From Clostridium thailandense (GTDB lineage Bacteria > Bacillota > Clostridia > Clostridiales > Clostridiaceae), in NCBI RefSeq assembly GCF_019207025.1, contig NZ_JAEEGC010000106.1, positions 1 to 64,000 on the forward strand: a stretch of DNA of 64,000 nucleotides. The letters are read 5' to 3'. Below the pieces are notes generated by a model that ran no database searches, was not told the DNA's origin, and saw nothing but the letters and a program-made list of their open reading frames with translations. This document shows positions 17,782 through 27,392 of this stretch, in pieces (the stretch's first letter is position 1; each line of letters opens with the position of its first letter). The position numbers and the translations under genes are program-made.

Positions 17782-18744
17782 AACAAGCTAATTTATTCTG
17801 TATTAGTTGCATTTTTTATATCAATTTTAGAGGGACCTATTTTTATACCACTATTACGTAAATTTAAGTTTGGCCAAAGCATTAGAGATGAAGGACCTAA
17901 AAGCCATCAAAAAAAATCAGGAACTCCAACTATGGGAGGACTAATATTTATTATATCTTCTTTCATAACTATGGCACTTATAATAAGGAAGCCTAATGAT
18001 GAGGCTATGATTGCACTTTATGCTTTTGTTGCTTTTGGTATAATAGGAGCTTTAGATGATGGATTAAAAATTATACATAAGAAGAATTTAGGACTAAGAG
18101 CCTATCAGAAAATGATTTTACTTTTAGTTGCTTCGGGTGCTTTTGCATATTACGCAGCAAATAATCCTTATATAGGAACAGCTATAATTGTTCCTTTTGC
18201 ACACAAAACATGGAACTTGGGTGTTTTTTATATACCATTTATAATACTTTATTTTGCAGCTACCACTAACGCTGTAAATTTAACAGATGGTCTTGATGGA
18301 CTTGCAACCTCTGTTACTCTTTTGGTTATGACATTTTTTGGATTAGTAAGTTTTGCTATGGGACACTATACTCTAGCTATATTCTGTGCGGTGGTTGCGG
18401 GTGCATTATTAGGATTTTTGAAATACAATGCATTTCCAGCCCAAGTTTTTATGGGGGATACTGGTTCATTAGCATTAGGTGGAGCAGTAGCGGCAGTTGC
18501 TATGATATTAAAATTACCAATATTGGTTATAATAGTAGGTGGAATATATGTGATGGAAACACTATCAGTAATAATCCAAGTTATATCCTTTAAACTTACA
18601 GGAAAAAGAGTATTTAAGATGAGTCCTATACATCATCACTTTGAATTGTGCGGATGGCACGAGACTAGAGTTGTATCTGTATTCTGTATAATTACTGTTA
18701 TACTTTGCTTAGTAGCATTTTTATCACTAACTGTAGGTTTATAG
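17779..18744 (+). CDS. mraY: Phospho-MurNAc-pentapeptide translocase MraY
   Basis: Polytopic membrane enzyme that moves phospho-MurNAc-pentapeptide onto undecaprenyl phosphate to make lipid I. The hallmark motifs are present: GTPTMGGL near residue 50, GALDDGLKI (~95), [13 protein letters not shown] (~170), [12 protein letters not shown] (~225) and the histidine-rich loop [11 protein letters not shown] (~280). Length 321 and about ten hydrophobic helices are normal. It follows murF directly. murD, murG and murC are not in this cluster and must be elsewhere. Confidence 0.97.
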   Translation: MNKLIYSVLVAFFISILEGPIFIPLLRKFKFGQSIRDEGPKSHQKKSGTPTMGGLIFIISSFITMALIIRKPNDEAMIALYAFVAFGIIGALDDGLKIIHKKNLGLRAYQKMILLLVASGAFAYYAANNPYIGTAIIVPFAHKTWNLGVFYIPFIILYFAATTNAVNLTDGLDGLATSVTLLVMTFFGLVSFAMGHYTLAIFCAVVAGALLGFLKYNAFPAQVFMGDTGSLALGGAVAAVAMILKLPILVIIVGGIYVMETLSVIIQVISFKLTGKRVFKMSPIHHHFELCGWHETRVVSVFCIITVILCLVAFLSLTVGL

Positions 18745-18815
18745 AATAATTAACGAATGTTTGCTGTCAACTATACTGTTGATTTACACAAGTAATTAAG
18801 TAGGAGGATGCCAGA

Positions 18816-19931
18816 ATGAGTAAAACCAATAGTAAAATGGGATCAATAGACTTTTTACTATTTTCCACTATAATGCTTTTAGTGGCTATTGGAGTAATTA
18901 TGGTTTATAGTGCTAGTTCTTACAGTGCATTTTTTAGTTCTGCTACCAATCATGATAGTATGTTTTACTTAAAGAAACAAGGACTTAGCGCTATGTTAGG
19001 TGTTATAGCAATGTTTTTTACTATTAAGATTGACTACCATAAAATGAAAAAATACACTAAGATACTAATGATAGCTACAGTAGTACTTCTAGCAGCCGTA
19101 TTTGCATTTCCAGCAACCAATGGTGCTAGACGATGGATAAGGCTGGGAGGACCCTTCTCATTACAACCTTCAGAAATAGCTAAATATATAGTTGTTATAT
19201 ATATGGCTAAGAGTATAGACAGCAAAGGCGAGAAAATTAAGAGTTTAACTTATGGAGTTATACCCTATCTTATGGTTTCAGGCTTTTATGCGGGAATGGT
19301 ACTTGCTGAAAAAAATTTAAGTATAGCTACAGTAATAATGATGGTTACGCTTATAGTACTATATGTAGCTGGAGCTAAGACATCTCATATGCTAGGACTT
19401 ATAGGCTTAGTAGGTTTATGTGGAGTTTTGGGTATAGTTCTTGAACCTTATAGAATGGCTAGATTTACAAGTTTCCTAAATCCTTGGCAAGATCCTAAGG
19501 GAGATGGATATCAATTGATACAATCCCTACTTGCTTTAGGGTCAGGTGGAATATGGGGAGTAGGACTCGGTAGATCGAGACAGAAATGTTATTACATACC
19601 TGAGCCACATAATGATTTTATATTTTCCATAATTGGGGAAGAGCTAGGGCTTATTGGCTGTACTATAATTGTTATATTGTTTATTGTGTTCATATGGAGA
19701 GGAATTATTACAGCTGTAAAGGCAAAAGATACCTATGGTACTTTGCTAGCTACAGGAATAACTTCCGTCATAGCAGTTCAAGCAATTATAAATGTAGCAG
19801 TTGTAACTGGTTCAATGCCAGTTACAGGGGTACCTCTTCCATTTATAAGTTATGGAGGGTCTTCACTGATATTTAACCTTATAGCTATGGGGGTGCTCTT
19901 AAATATTTCCCGGCAAAAAGAATATAGTTAA
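18816..19931 (+). CDS. ftsW: SEDS-family glycosyltransferase FtsW/SpoVE
   Basis: Membrane peptidoglycan polymerase of the SEDS family that works with a class B PBP, here probably the SpoVD-type PBP encoded upstream. About ten hydrophobic helices are visible. Family signatures include ARRWIRLG (~107), LQPSEIAKY, the large extracytoplasmic loop with PWQDPKGDGYQ and QSLLALGSGG, PEPHNDFIFSIIGEELG (~265) and the C-terminal PLPFISYGGSS. Strong TAGGAGG start site. In clostridia this position is often annotated spoVE; sequence alone does not decide between the division and sporulation paralogues. Confidence 0.93.
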   Translation: MSKTNSKMGSIDFLLFSTIMLLVAIGVIMVYSASSYSAFFSSATNHDSMFYLKKQGLSAMLGVIAMFFTIKIDYHKMKKYTKILMIATVVLLAAVFAFPATNGARRWIRLGGPFSLQPSEIAKYIVVIYMAKSIDSKGEKIKSLTYGVIPYLMVSGFYAGMVLAEKNLSIATVIMMVTLIVLYVAGAKTSHMLGLIGLVGLCGVLGIVLEPYRMARFTSFLNPWQDPKGDGYQLIQSLLALGSGGIWGVGLGRSRQKCYYIPEPHNDFIFSIIGEELGLIGCTIIVILFIVFIWRGIITAVKAKDTYGTLLATGITSVIAVQAIINVAVVTGSMPVTGVPLPFISYGGSSLIFNLIAMGVLLNISRQKEYS

Positions 19932-19939
19932 TTTTTATA

Positions 19940-19970
19940 ATTATAGCATTGCTTTAAGCAATGCTATAAT
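19940..19970 (+). terminator. Terminator-like hairpin after ftsW
   Basis: A perfect 15-base inverted repeat, ATTATAGCATTGCTT (19940-19954) and its complement (19956-19970), separated by one base. It is followed by TTATGT rather than a pure T run, so read-through into divIB is possible. Confidence 0.65.
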
Positions 19971-20101
19971 TTATGTAAAAATTTATATAAAAAGTATATA
20001 AATTTAATGCATAATTTAATGAAATTAATGCTACAAAATGTTATTATATATATAGCTTATTTAATTTTTATTTACCCTATGAGACAAGGAAGGTTGATAC
20101 A

Positions 20102-20872
20102 ATGAGCCAGATGTTAGATAAGTCACACAATGAATTAGTAATTCGTAGAAGAAGAAAGCAAAAGGTCAAGAAATTATTTATGTTATTTATTATGTTAGTA
20201 TCATTACTTATTACTCTTTGTTTAAAGCTTCCTTATTTTAATATAAAAAATATTCAAGTTTCTGGTAATAAGAATATTTCTACAAAAGATATTGTTGCGC
20301 TTTCTAATGTGAAATTAGGAAACAATATTTTTTATATTGATTTAAAAGATGGAGTTAATGGCGCTTTGAGCAATCCTTATATTTCAAGTGCAACCATAAT
20401 TAGAAAGTTTCCATCTACTATTCTTATAAATGTAAAGGAAAGAGAAGCGGTATTCTATAATAATATAGAGAATCAATACTTTGTTGTAGATAAAGATGGG
20501 ATTGTACTTCAAAAAAGAGATAATATTAAGGACATGAAGCTTATTAAGCTAGATGGATTTGACTATTCAAAATGTGAAGTTGGAAAAGTACTAAAGGATA
20601 ATGATAAATCGAAAGTTGATGCAGTTGTTGATTTAGGTGAAATTGTTCGTAATAATAAAGTCTCCCAAGGAATAACACTTATAGATGTAAGTAATTCGGT
20701 GGATATTAAGGTGTATTATGGACAAATTTGTGTAAAGTTTGGCAACACCGAAGATATAGGGAAAAAATTTAATAAAGTTTTAAATATATTAGAAAGAAAA
20801 GAATTACAAGGGGTAAAGGGATACATTGATGTAAGTTTTAATGGTAATCCTGTGTTTTTTATTGAAAAATAG
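20102..20872 (+). CDS. divIB: Cell division protein DivIB/FtsQ
   Basis: Bitopic divisome protein of 256 residues. A basic cytoplasmic head (RRRRKQKVKK) precedes one transmembrane helix at ~24-44. A POTRA domain follows (YFNIKNIQVSGNKNIS at ~50-65), then the FtsQ beta domain (REAVFYNNIENQYFVVDKDG). It binds FtsL and FtsB-type partners outside the membrane. The start has AAGGAAGG. It follows ftsW after a hairpin and leads the DUF881-sbp-DUF881 group. Confidence 0.92.
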   Translation: MSQMLDKSHNELVIRRRRKQKVKKLFMLFIMLVSLLITLCLKLPYFNIKNIQVSGNKNISTKDIVALSNVKLGNNIFYIDLKDGVNGALSNPYISSATIIRKFPSTILINVKEREAVFYNNIENQYFVVDKDGIVLQKRDNIKDMKLIKLDGFDYSKCEVGKVLKDNDKSKVDAVVDLGEIVRNNKVSQGITLIDVSNSVDIKVYYGQICVKFGNTEDIGKKFNKVLNILERKELQGVKGYIDVSFNGNPVFFIEK

Positions 20873-20885
20873 GAGGAAGTAATGC

Positions 20886-21599
20886 ATGCGAAAGGTTAAA
20901 TCACAGGTAAGTGTAGCAGTAGTTTGTAGTATATTAGGGTTTATGCTTGCATATCAATTTAAAATTTTAATGAAACAAGACAAGACATTTAATTTTACTA
21001 ATAAAAATAATACTGATGTTACTGTAGAAATAGAGCAATACAAGAAACAAAAACAGCAACTTGAAGAAAAGGTAAATGATCTTCAAGATCAAATTAAAAA
21101 ATATGAAAGTGCTGCGGCAGGTAAAAGTGATGCTACTAAGGATCTTTTAAAAGAATTAGAGAATACACGAACATTAATGGGACTTACAGATGTTAATGGT
21201 CAAGGGATAACAATATATCTCACGCCAGATTCTAAAATTTTTGGAACTGATACAGGTGATAATATAACAGACAAGCATTTAGTTTATCTTGTGAATGAAT
21301 TGAGATTTGCAGGGGCAGAAGCCATATCTATTAATGATATAAGAGTAGTTTCAAAAACTGGAATAAGAAATGCAGGTAATTACATTTTAATTAATGATGA
21401 AAGAATTTCTCCTTCAAATAGAATAGTTATAAAAGCGATAGGAGATAAAAACTTGTTGTACAGTGCTATGAGTTTTCCAGAAGTATTTACAGATTTTAAA
21501 GGATTGTGTGATGTTAAATTTGAAAAATCAGACGATATTAGTATTAAAAAGTATAATAAGACCTATAAATTTGAATATGCAAAGCCAGTTAACAAATAA
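20886..21599 (+). CDS. DUF881 family protein (YlxX/YlxW type), first copy
   Basis: A 237-residue protein with one N-terminal membrane anchor (~8-28), a coiled coil (~45-80, KQKQQLEEKVNDLQDQIKKYE) and the conserved DUF881 domain (VNGQGITIYLTPDS, LRFAGAEAISINDIRV). In B. subtilis ylxW and ylxX flank sbp next to divIB, as here. Molecular function is not established; the location suggests an envelope or division role. Start AGGAGG at 20872-20877 precedes ATG 20886. Confidence 0.88.
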   Translation: MRKVKSQVSVAVVCSILGFMLAYQFKILMKQDKTFNFTNKNNTDVTVEIEQYKKQKQQLEEKVNDLQDQIKKYESAAAGKSDATKDLLKELENTRTLMGLTDVNGQGITIYLTPDSKIFGTDTGDNITDKHLVYLVNELRFAGAEAISINDIRVVSKTGIRNAGNYILINDERISPSNRIVIKAIGDKNLLYSAMSFPEVFTDFKGLCDVKFEKSDDISIKKYNKTYKFEYAKPVNK

Positions 21600-21618
21600 A
21601 TAGAGGGAGAGGAAAAAC

Positions 21619-21960
21619 ATGATAGGATTTATTGGACTTATAATAGGAGTTATTGTAGGAGTTATTTGGAATGTTAATATACCAGATAAACTTTCGCCAT
21701 ATATGTCAGTGGCAATACTAGCTTGTTTGGATTCAGTGTTTGGAGCTATGAAGGGAAGTTTGGCTAAAAACTTTCAACCAGACATATTTATATCAGGATT
21801 CTTTGGAAATGCGGTTTTAGCAGCAGGTCTTGCTTATCTAGGTGATAAAATGGGAGTTCCTATTTATCTTGCGGCAGTAATAGTTTTTGGTGGAAGAATA
21901 TTTGACAATTTTGCTACTATAAGAAGACTGTTAATAGAAAAGGCCAGAGCCCGTCAATGA
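21619..21960 (+). CDS. sbp: Small basic protein Sbp (DUF1290)
   Basis: A 113-residue membrane protein with three to four hydrophobic helices and a basic C-terminus (RRLLIEKARARQ). The conserved block SPYMSVAILACLDSVFG and the GGRIFDNFATIRR ending are typical of DUF1290. It lies between two DUF881 genes, as in other Firmicutes. Function unknown. A good GAGGGAGAGG site precedes the start. Confidence 0.9.
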   Translation: MIGFIGLIIGVIVGVIWNVNIPDKLSPYMSVAILACLDSVFGAMKGSLAKNFQPDIFISGFFGNAVLAAGLAYLGDKMGVPIYLAAVIVFGGRIFDNFATIRRLLIEKARARQ

Positions 21961-21970
21961 GGTGAATTAG

Positions 21971-22696
21971 ATGAAAAATCATGAAGCCGAGATATTCGTA
22001 TTTATAGCATCTATAATCATAGGAATATTAATATCTATGAATATAAGCTTTACAAGAGAAACAGAAATGGTGTTCTTAAGTACAAAGCAATATCAGGATG
22101 CGTACAATTATAAAAACAAACTTTACAGTGAGATAACGGATCTCATGGAACAATATGATAGCTATAATGAAAAACTTTCTAAATATAAAAGTAATGAGAA
22201 GGATCAAGTTCATATTACTGAAAATATACATGAAGAATTAAATGAAAATAATATTATATTAGGTAAAACTCCTGTACAGGGTCAAGGAATAATAGTGACT
22301 TTAAACGATGCAAGTGAAGAAGATATAAATAATGCATATGCCTATGAACGTGAGTTGAGGCTTATACATAATACTGATATTATTCAAGTAATAAATGATT
22401 TGAAAAATGCAGGTGCAGAGGCTATTTCGATAAATGGACAGAGGATAATTGATAAAACTGAAATTTATTGTAGTGGGCCATTTATAAGAGCTAATGGGGT
22501 GAAAATAGCAGTTCCGTTTATTATTAATGCCATTGGTAACAAAGAGGTTTTGAATAATTATATGTTATCTAACGAAAACTATTTAAAGACATTAATGACA
22601 AGAAAAACGAGGATTAGTGTAGAACAAAGTGACGAAATAAATATTCCTGCCTATAGTGGTGAAGAGAAAAATGAATATATAAGGGCGGAAGAGTAG
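21971..22696 (+). CDS. DUF881 family protein, second copy
   Basis: Paralogue of the gene at 20886 with the same plan in 241 residues: N-terminal membrane anchor (~8-25), coiled coil (~45-80) and DUF881 domain (VQGQGIIVTLNDAS, LKNAGAEAISINGQRI, INAIGNKEVL). It ends the division operon before a gap of about 145 AT-rich bases. Function unknown. Notably, ftsA and ftsZ, which follow in Bacillus, are not here. Confidence 0.88.
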   Translation: MKNHEAEIFVFIASIIIGILISMNISFTRETEMVFLSTKQYQDAYNYKNKLYSEITDLMEQYDSYNEKLSKYKSNEKDQVHITENIHEELNENNIILGKTPVQGQGIIVTLNDASEEDINNAYAYERELRLIHNTDIIQVINDLKNAGAEAISINGQRIIDKTEIYCSGPFIRANGVKIAVPFIINAIGNKEVLNNYMLSNENYLKTLMTRKTRISVEQSDEINIPAYSGEEKNEYIRAEE

Positions 22697-22841
22697 TAAT
22701 AGGTCTATATTACTCGAAAAAAAATTTAAATTAAATTTAATTTTTTATTAATTTTTTGCAGGAATTTTAGAATTTGTGAAGAATAAGTAACAGTATGAAA
22801 AAAAGTGGTATTCAATTTGTCAGTAAAAGGAGACGGTGAAG

Positions 22842-23519
22842 TTGTCAATTGAGGAAAATGTAATTAATGTTAGGGAAACTATACCTGAGGGAGTTACTTT
22901 AATAGCAGTTTCTAAGACAAAACCTGTAGAGGATCTTCAAAGGGTATATGATATGGAGATAAGAGACTTTGGAGAAAATAAGGTTCAGGAGCTTACTGAT
23001 AAATTTGAAAAGCTTCCTAAGGATATAAGATGGCATTTAATAGGACATTTACAGAAAAATAAAATTAAGTATATAGTAGGAAAAGTATATCTTATTCATT
23101 CCTTAGATAGTGTCAAGCTCCTAGAAGAGTTAGAAAAACACTATAAAGCAAAGAATATGACAGCTGAAGTATTAATTCAAATAAATATTGGAAAAGAAGA
23201 AAGTAAAACAGGAATCTATGTTGAAGATCTAGAAGTCTTAATAAGTTCCTGTGAAAATTGCAGCAATGTAAAAGTAAGAGGACTTATGGCAATTATTCCT
23301 CAAGTTAGTGAAAAAGAATGTGGAGACTATTTTAAACGAATGAAAAATTTATTTGATGATTTAAAAAAGAGAAGCTTTAAGAACATCAGTATGGAGATTT
23401 TATCTATGGGTATGACAGGAGATTATAGATTGGCAATAAAAGAAGGCTCTAACATGGTAAGAGTTGGTGAAGGCATATTTGGAAAAAGAAATTATAATAA
23501 TAAATTAGGAGGTAAGTAA
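22842..23519 (+). CDS. PLP homeostasis protein YggS/YlmE
   Basis: Pyridoxal-phosphate-binding alanine-racemase-fold protein involved in vitamin B6 balance. Pattern: [14 protein letters not shown] carries the PLP lysine, followed by [38 protein letters not shown] and a C-terminal [22 protein letters not shown]. 225 residues is typical. Start: TTG 22842, nine bases after AAAAGGAG; GTG 22836 is in frame but too close. It opens the ylm-type cluster (yggS-sepF-yggT-ylmH-divIVA). Confidence 0.94.
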   Translation: MSIEENVINVRETIPEGVTLIAVSKTKPVEDLQRVYDMEIRDFGENKVQELTDKFEKLPKDIRWHLIGHLQKNKIKYIVGKVYLIHSLDSVKLLEELEKHYKAKNMTAEVLIQINIGKEESKTGIYVEDLEVLISSCENCSNVKVRGLMAIIPQVSEKECGDYFKRMKNLFDDLKKRSFKNISMEILSMGMTGDYRLAIKEGSNMVRVGEGIFGKRNYNNKLGGK

Positions 23520-23521
23520 AA

Positions 23522-23983
23522 ATGGCAGGAAAAGTTATAACTAAAATGATGGGATTTCTAGGATTAGAGGATGACCTTGAAGAAGATATAGAGGTTGCAG
23601 AAGAAAAGGAAGAAAAAAAGGCCGTTAATGATGTGTCAGAAATAGAACCAGTTTTTTCAAGTTCGAAAAGGCAAAATAAGGTTGTAAGTATACATACTAC
23701 CATAGCTGCTAAGGTTAAAATAGTTAAACCAACTACCTACGAAGAAGCAGCTGATATATGTGATGAATTGAAAAATAGGAAAATTGTGGTCATAAACACA
23801 ACTGGTTTAGAGGGAAGAATAGCTCAAAGACTTCTAGATTTCATGGGAGGAGCGAGCTATGCATTAGGTGGAGATTTAGAAGAAGTTGAGAGAGGTATAT
23901 ATATACTATCACCATCTACTGTAGAAGTAAGTAACGATTTAAAAAATGAGCTATCTGGAAAAGGAATTTTTAATTGGAAATAA
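23522..23983 (+). CDS. sepF: Cell division protein SepF
   Basis: FtsZ-associated protein that ties Z rings to the membrane. The N-terminal amphipathic segment ([13 protein letters not shown]) is the membrane-binding part. An acidic linker (~20-45) follows, then the conserved SepF core with [15 protein letters not shown] and [19 protein letters not shown]. 153 residues. It starts two bases after yggS with AGGAGG, so the two are co-translated. Confidence 0.95.
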   Translation: MAGKVITKMMGFLGLEDDLEEDIEVAEEKEEKKAVNDVSEIEPVFSSSKRQNKVVSIHTTIAAKVKIVKPTTYEEAADICDELKNRKIVVINTTGLEGRIAQRLLDFMGGASYALGGDLEEVERGIYILSPSTVEVSNDLKNELSGKGIFNWK

Positions 23984-24002
23984 ATAATAATTGGAGGCTG
24001 AA

Positions 24003-24266
24003 ATGATATATACTTTGGGAGTTGCATTTTCTTTACTATTTAGAATTATTGAGGCTGCTATATTAGTAGATGTAGTGCTTTCATGGATTATGCCAGGGAA
24101 AAGAGGTGGCCTGATAGACTTACTTCATGTTTTTACAGACCCTTTCATGATGCCGGGAAGAAAAATTCAAGAGAAGCTTATGCCAGGTCTTATGATTGAC
24201 TTTTCTCCGATAATTGCCTTATTAATATTAGATATTTTACGTAAGATAGTATTTACTATATTATAG
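24003..24266 (+). CDS. YggT family membrane protein (YlmG)
   Basis: An 87-residue protein with two hydrophobic regions (~5-28 and ~65-85), and the family motif SWIMPG...DPFMMPGRKI between them. YggT/YlmG proteins sit next to sepF in many bacteria and chloroplast genomes; their role in envelope organisation is not settled. Start at ATG 24003 after GGAGG; an in-frame TTG at 23991 contains that ribosome site. Confidence 0.9.
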   Translation: MIYTLGVAFSLLFRIIEAAILVDVVLSWIMPGKRGGLIDLLHVFTDPFMMPGRKIQEKLMPGLMIDFSPIIALLILDILRKIVFTIL

Positions 24267-24273
24267 GGATTAT

Positions 24274-25044
24274 ATGGATAAAAAAACTTTTTTGAATAAA
24301 ATGTCATTTATAGACAGTAAGATAGCTTCCAATATTTTTGATAAAATAATTTTAACGCAAAAGACAGGTAAAACAATTTATTTAGGAGAATTACATACAC
24401 CAAACGTATATAAAGCTTTAACAAATATGAGCAATGAACTCGGGGTAAAGGTGTATTGTTACGGAATTTTTGAGGATGCGGAGAGGAAAATTATAGCTTT
24501 TTCTTATGATGATATATGTTATTATCCATTAGATTTAATAAAGATATCAACTAATTCTAAATTTTCTAAGCTTAAACATAAGGATTACCTTGGAGCGGTA
24601 ATGGCTCTTGGGATTAAAAGGGAAAAGCTTGGAGATTTAATTTTGAAAAATGATGACTGCTATTTAGCTATTCATAACGAGATAACTGATTACATAAGAA
24701 TGAATTTAACCAGTGTTGGCAAGTCTGCGTGCACTGTAAAAATTTTAGATATACACAGTAATGAAATTCCTGCGTATGATTTTCAGAATATTATTGTGAA
24801 TGTTTCTTCTTTCAGAATTGATTGTATAGTTAGTGCATTATGTAATATATCAAGAGGAAATGCTGAAGAGCTAATAAGGAAGGGGAAAGTACTTGTAGAT
24901 TATTCTGAGGTTATAAAAAAAGATAAGATTTTAAAAGATGATTGTGTAATAACTATAAGAGGATATGGAAAGTTTAAAATTGTAGAAGAAGCAGGATGGA
25001 CAGGAAGCGGAAGAGTTAAAATTCAAGTAAAAAAATTTATTTGA
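24274..25044 (+). CDS. S4-domain RNA-binding protein YlmH
   Basis: A 256-residue protein with a C-terminal S4 RNA-binding domain (SSFRIDCIVSALCNISRGNAEELIRKGKVLVD, ~180-215) and an N-terminal YlmH-type region. Family members bind ribosomes or the peptidyl-tRNA-50S complex in ribosome rescue; that role is from published work on B. subtilis YlmH. It lies between yggT and divIVA in the conserved order. The ribosome site is weak (AGGGATT), suggesting coupling to yggT, which ends 8 bases upstream. Confidence 0.9.
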   Translation: MDKKTFLNKMSFIDSKIASNIFDKIILTQKTGKTIYLGELHTPNVYKALTNMSNELGVKVYCYGIFEDAERKIIAFSYDDICYYPLDLIKISTNSKFSKLKHKDYLGAVMALGIKREKLGDLILKNDDCYLAIHNEITDYIRMNLTSVGKSACTVKILDIHSNEIPAYDFQNIIVNVSSFRIDCIVSALCNISRGNAEELIRKGKVLVDYSEVIKKDKILKDDCVITIRGYGKFKIVEEAGWTGSGRVKIQVKKFI

Positions 25045-25059
25045 TTTGGGGTGTTTTGA

Positions 25060-25683
25060 GTGAAAATAACAGCTATGGAGATAACAAATAAAGAATTTAA
25101 GAGGAGTATGAGGGGTTACAATGCAGATGAAGTTGATGAATTTTTAGATAAAATAGCCGAAGATTATGAAAATATTTATAGAGAAAATTCAACTTTAAAA
25201 GAAAAGCTTTCAAATATAGAGGATAAAATAGATCACTATAATAAGATGGAAAGTACTATACAAAATACTCTTCTTTTAGCACAAAATGCCGCTGAACAAG
25301 CTAGAGAGAATGCTAAAAAGGAAAGTGAACTTGTTATAAGGAATGCAAATGATACAGCACAGAGGATAATTGATAAAGCTCATAATGATGTAATTCAAAT
25401 TAATGATGAATTCGATAGAATAAAGCAAGAGTTTTGTAAATTTAGAACAAAATTTAGAAGTTTCATGGAATCACAGCTTGAAATGTTTGATGATATGGAA
25501 AAGGAATTTATAAAAAACTATAATATAGGATATGAATCTGAAGAAAATATTAAGCCAGCTTTAGAGTCAAAAGAAATAGAAATTGTTCATAATGAGAATG
25601 ATGATAAGCTTATTGAAGAAAATGATACTTTTGCTAATAGTAATGAATTGGAAGAAATTAAAAACTTTTTTGTAAAGGATTAA
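25060..25683 (+). CDS. divIVA: DivIVA-type polar/septal protein
   Basis: Coiled-coil protein that recognises negative membrane curvature at septa and poles. The N-terminal lipid-binding domain ([24 protein letters not shown], ~5-28) is diagnostic. Coiled coil runs from ~35 to ~145, with an acidic tail to residue 207. The start is GTG 25060 after TTGGGGTG. It ends the yggS-to-divIVA group and is followed by a terminator. Confidence 0.94.
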   Translation: MKITAMEITNKEFKRSMRGYNADEVDEFLDKIAEDYENIYRENSTLKEKLSNIEDKIDHYNKMESTIQNTLLLAQNAAEQARENAKKESELVIRNANDTAQRIIDKAHNDVIQINDEFDRIKQEFCKFRTKFRSFMESQLEMFDDMEKEFIKNYNIGYESEENIKPALESKEIEIVHNENDDKLIEENDTFANSNELEEIKNFFVKD

Positions 25684-25684
25684 G

Positions 25685-25717
25685 AAAATCCCACTCATGA
25701 TGAGTGAGATTTTTTTA
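25685..25717 (+). terminator. Rho-independent terminator after divIVA
   Basis: AAAATCCCACTCAT pairs with ATGAGTGAGATTTTTT with one mismatch, followed by a run of seven T. Confidence 0.85.
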
Positions 25718-25734
25718 ATTTTAAATAAACTGGA

Positions 25735-25784
25735 ATTATATCCCTGCGTATGAGTTAAGTGTCTGTTGTGGGTACCTATAATTG
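25735..25784. repeat. Solo right end of the palindromic element family
   Basis: TCCCTGCGTATGAGTTAAGTGTCTGTTGTGG followed by TACCTATAA matches the right terminal repeat of the copies at 1-156 and 28188-28455 almost base for base. No interior or left end is present. It borders the mtnN promoter. Confidence 0.65.
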
Positions 25785-25793
25785 TGGTATAAT
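25766..25793 (+). promoter_or_regulatory. Probable sigma-A promoter of mtnN built on the repeat end
   Basis: TTGTGG (25766-25771), a 16-base spacer and a perfect TATAAT (25788-25793), 80 bases before the mtnN start. The -35 lies within the conserved end of the palindromic element. Confidence 0.6.
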
Positions 25794-25874
25794 GTATTAG
25801 AAATCAAAATGGAAAATGATGCGTAAGAAATTTATAAAGTATTAAAAGAAAGCATATCAGCAGGAGGTAGTAAA

Positions 25875-26567
25875 ATGAGAATAGGAATTATAGGAGCTAT
25901 GGATGAGGAATTAGAAATTTTATTAAAGGAAATGGAATCAGAAAAAACAGTGGTAAAAGCTAATATGAGCTTCAAATCAGGAAGATTATATAATAAAGAT
26001 GTAGTTGTAGTTAGAAGTGGTATTGGCAAGGTAAATTCCGCTATATGTGCTCAGATACTAATAGATGATTTTGATGTGGATAAGATAATTAATGTTGGAA
26101 TAGCTGGAGGAATAGGAAAAGATGTATATCCAGGAGACATTGTAATTGCAGATAGCTTAGTTCAGCATGATATAGATACTTCGGCATTTGGAGATGAGAT
26201 AGGTCAAATTCCGAGACTTGATACTTATGATTTTAAATGTGATAAAAATCTAGTAGAAAAAGCTATTTCAGCTTGTGAAAATATTAAAGATATAAAAAAT
26301 TTTGTGGGAAGAATAGTAACAGGGGATCAATTTATCTGTAATACAGATAAAATAATTTGGCTTAATGAGAAATTTAATGGAATAGCTTGCGAAATGGAAG
26401 GTGGAAGTATTGCACAGGTATGTTATTTAAACAATATAGCATTTGTTGTTATAAGATCCATATCTGATAATGGTAATAATGGTGCACATATGGATTATGA
26501 GAAATTTAAACCTATTGCTATAAAAAATTCTACTGAAATTTTAAAAAATATGCTTATAAATATATAG
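25875..26567 (+). CDS. mtnN: 5'-methylthioadenosine/S-adenosylhomocysteine nucleosidase
   Basis: Cleaves methylthioadenosine and SAH to adenine plus thioribose compounds, part of SAM recycling. MRIGIIGAMDEELEIL at the N-terminus, VVVRSGIGKVNSAICAQ, NVGIAGGIG, the GDQFI motif (~152) and the catalytic-pocket CEMEGGSIAQV (~173) with the late SD in VIRSISDNG are all typical. 230 residues. CAGGAGG start site; own promoter at 25766-25793. Confidence 0.96.
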   Translation: MRIGIIGAMDEELEILLKEMESEKTVVKANMSFKSGRLYNKDVVVVRSGIGKVNSAICAQILIDDFDVDKIINVGIAGGIGKDVYPGDIVIADSLVQHDIDTSAFGDEIGQIPRLDTYDFKCDKNLVEKAISACENIKDIKNFVGRIVTGDQFICNTDKIIWLNEKFNGIACEMEGGSIAQVCYLNNIAFVVIRSISDNGNNGAHMDYEKFKPIAIKNSTEILKNMLINI

Positions 26568-26591
26568 GCGGTTTATACAGGTGATTATGAG

Positions 26592-27392
26592 ATGAAAAAA
26601 CTATTAATAGATCAAAACAATGGAGAATTAATTAAGGTAAAAGTTAAAGATGTAGTTTTTGGTGGTAAAGAAAAGGTAATAATATCTGGACCATGTTCTA
26701 TTGAGAGTTATGATATTATGATGAGAATAGGAAAAGAACTTAAAGATTTAGGAGTACATATGCTTAGAGGAGGAGCTTTTAAGCCAAGAACATCTCCATA
26801 TGATTTCCAAGGCTTAAAAGAAGAAGGCTTAAAGATTATAAAATCTGTTAGTGAAGAAATAAACATTCCTATAGTTACGGAAGTAATGGATGCAAGAGAT
26901 ATAGATAATGCTCTTAACTACACTGATATGATACAAGTAGGATCGAGAAATATGTATAACTATACTCTTCTTAAAGAATTAGGGAGAACAAATTCACCAA
27001 TACTTCTTAAGAGAGGACTTAGTGCTACAATTAGTGAATGGATATGTGCGGCTGAATACATAATGATTGAAGGAAATACTAATGTAGTATTATGTGAAAG
27101 AGGTATAAGAACTTTTGAGAGTTATACGAGAAACACTTTAGATTTAAACAGTGTTGCAGTAATAAAACAAAAATATAGAATACCAGTAATTGTAGATCCA
27201 AGTCATGGAACAGGTATTAGAGAGCTTGTACCAAGCATGAGTTTAGCTTCAATTACAGCAGGAGCAGATGGGCTGATTATAGAAAGTCACATAAGTCCTG
27301 ATAATGCTGTGTCTGATGCAAGACAAACAGTGTCTATGAAAAGTCTTGAGAATATTATAGAGGGCGTTAAAAAGTTAGAGCAGGTATTTTAA
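26592..27392 (+). CDS. aroF: 3-deoxy-7-phosphoheptulonate synthase (DAHP synthase, type I-beta)
   Basis: First step of the shikimate pathway: phosphoenolpyruvate plus erythrose-4-phosphate to DAHP. The 266-residue protein has the KDO8PS-like catalytic core without an N-terminal regulatory domain apart from a short lead. Motifs: ISGPCSIES, MLRGGAFKPRTSPYDFQG (PEP binding), QVGSRNMYN, LLKRGLSATISEW, ERGIRTFE, VIVDPSHGTG. It starts 24 bases after mtnN, so the two may be co-transcribed. No other aromatic pathway gene is nearby. Confidence 0.95.
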   Translation: MKKLLIDQNNGELIKVKVKDVVFGGKEKVIISGPCSIESYDIMMRIGKELKDLGVHMLRGGAFKPRTSPYDFQGLKEEGLKIIKSVSEEINIPIVTEVMDARDIDNALNYTDMIQVGSRNMYNYTLLKELGRTNSPILLKRGLSATISEWICAAEYIMIEGNTNVVLCERGIRTFESYTRNTLDLNSVAVIKQKYRIPVIVDPSHGTGIRELVPSMSLASITAGADGLIIESHISPDNAVSDARQTVSMKSLENIIEGVKKLEQVF

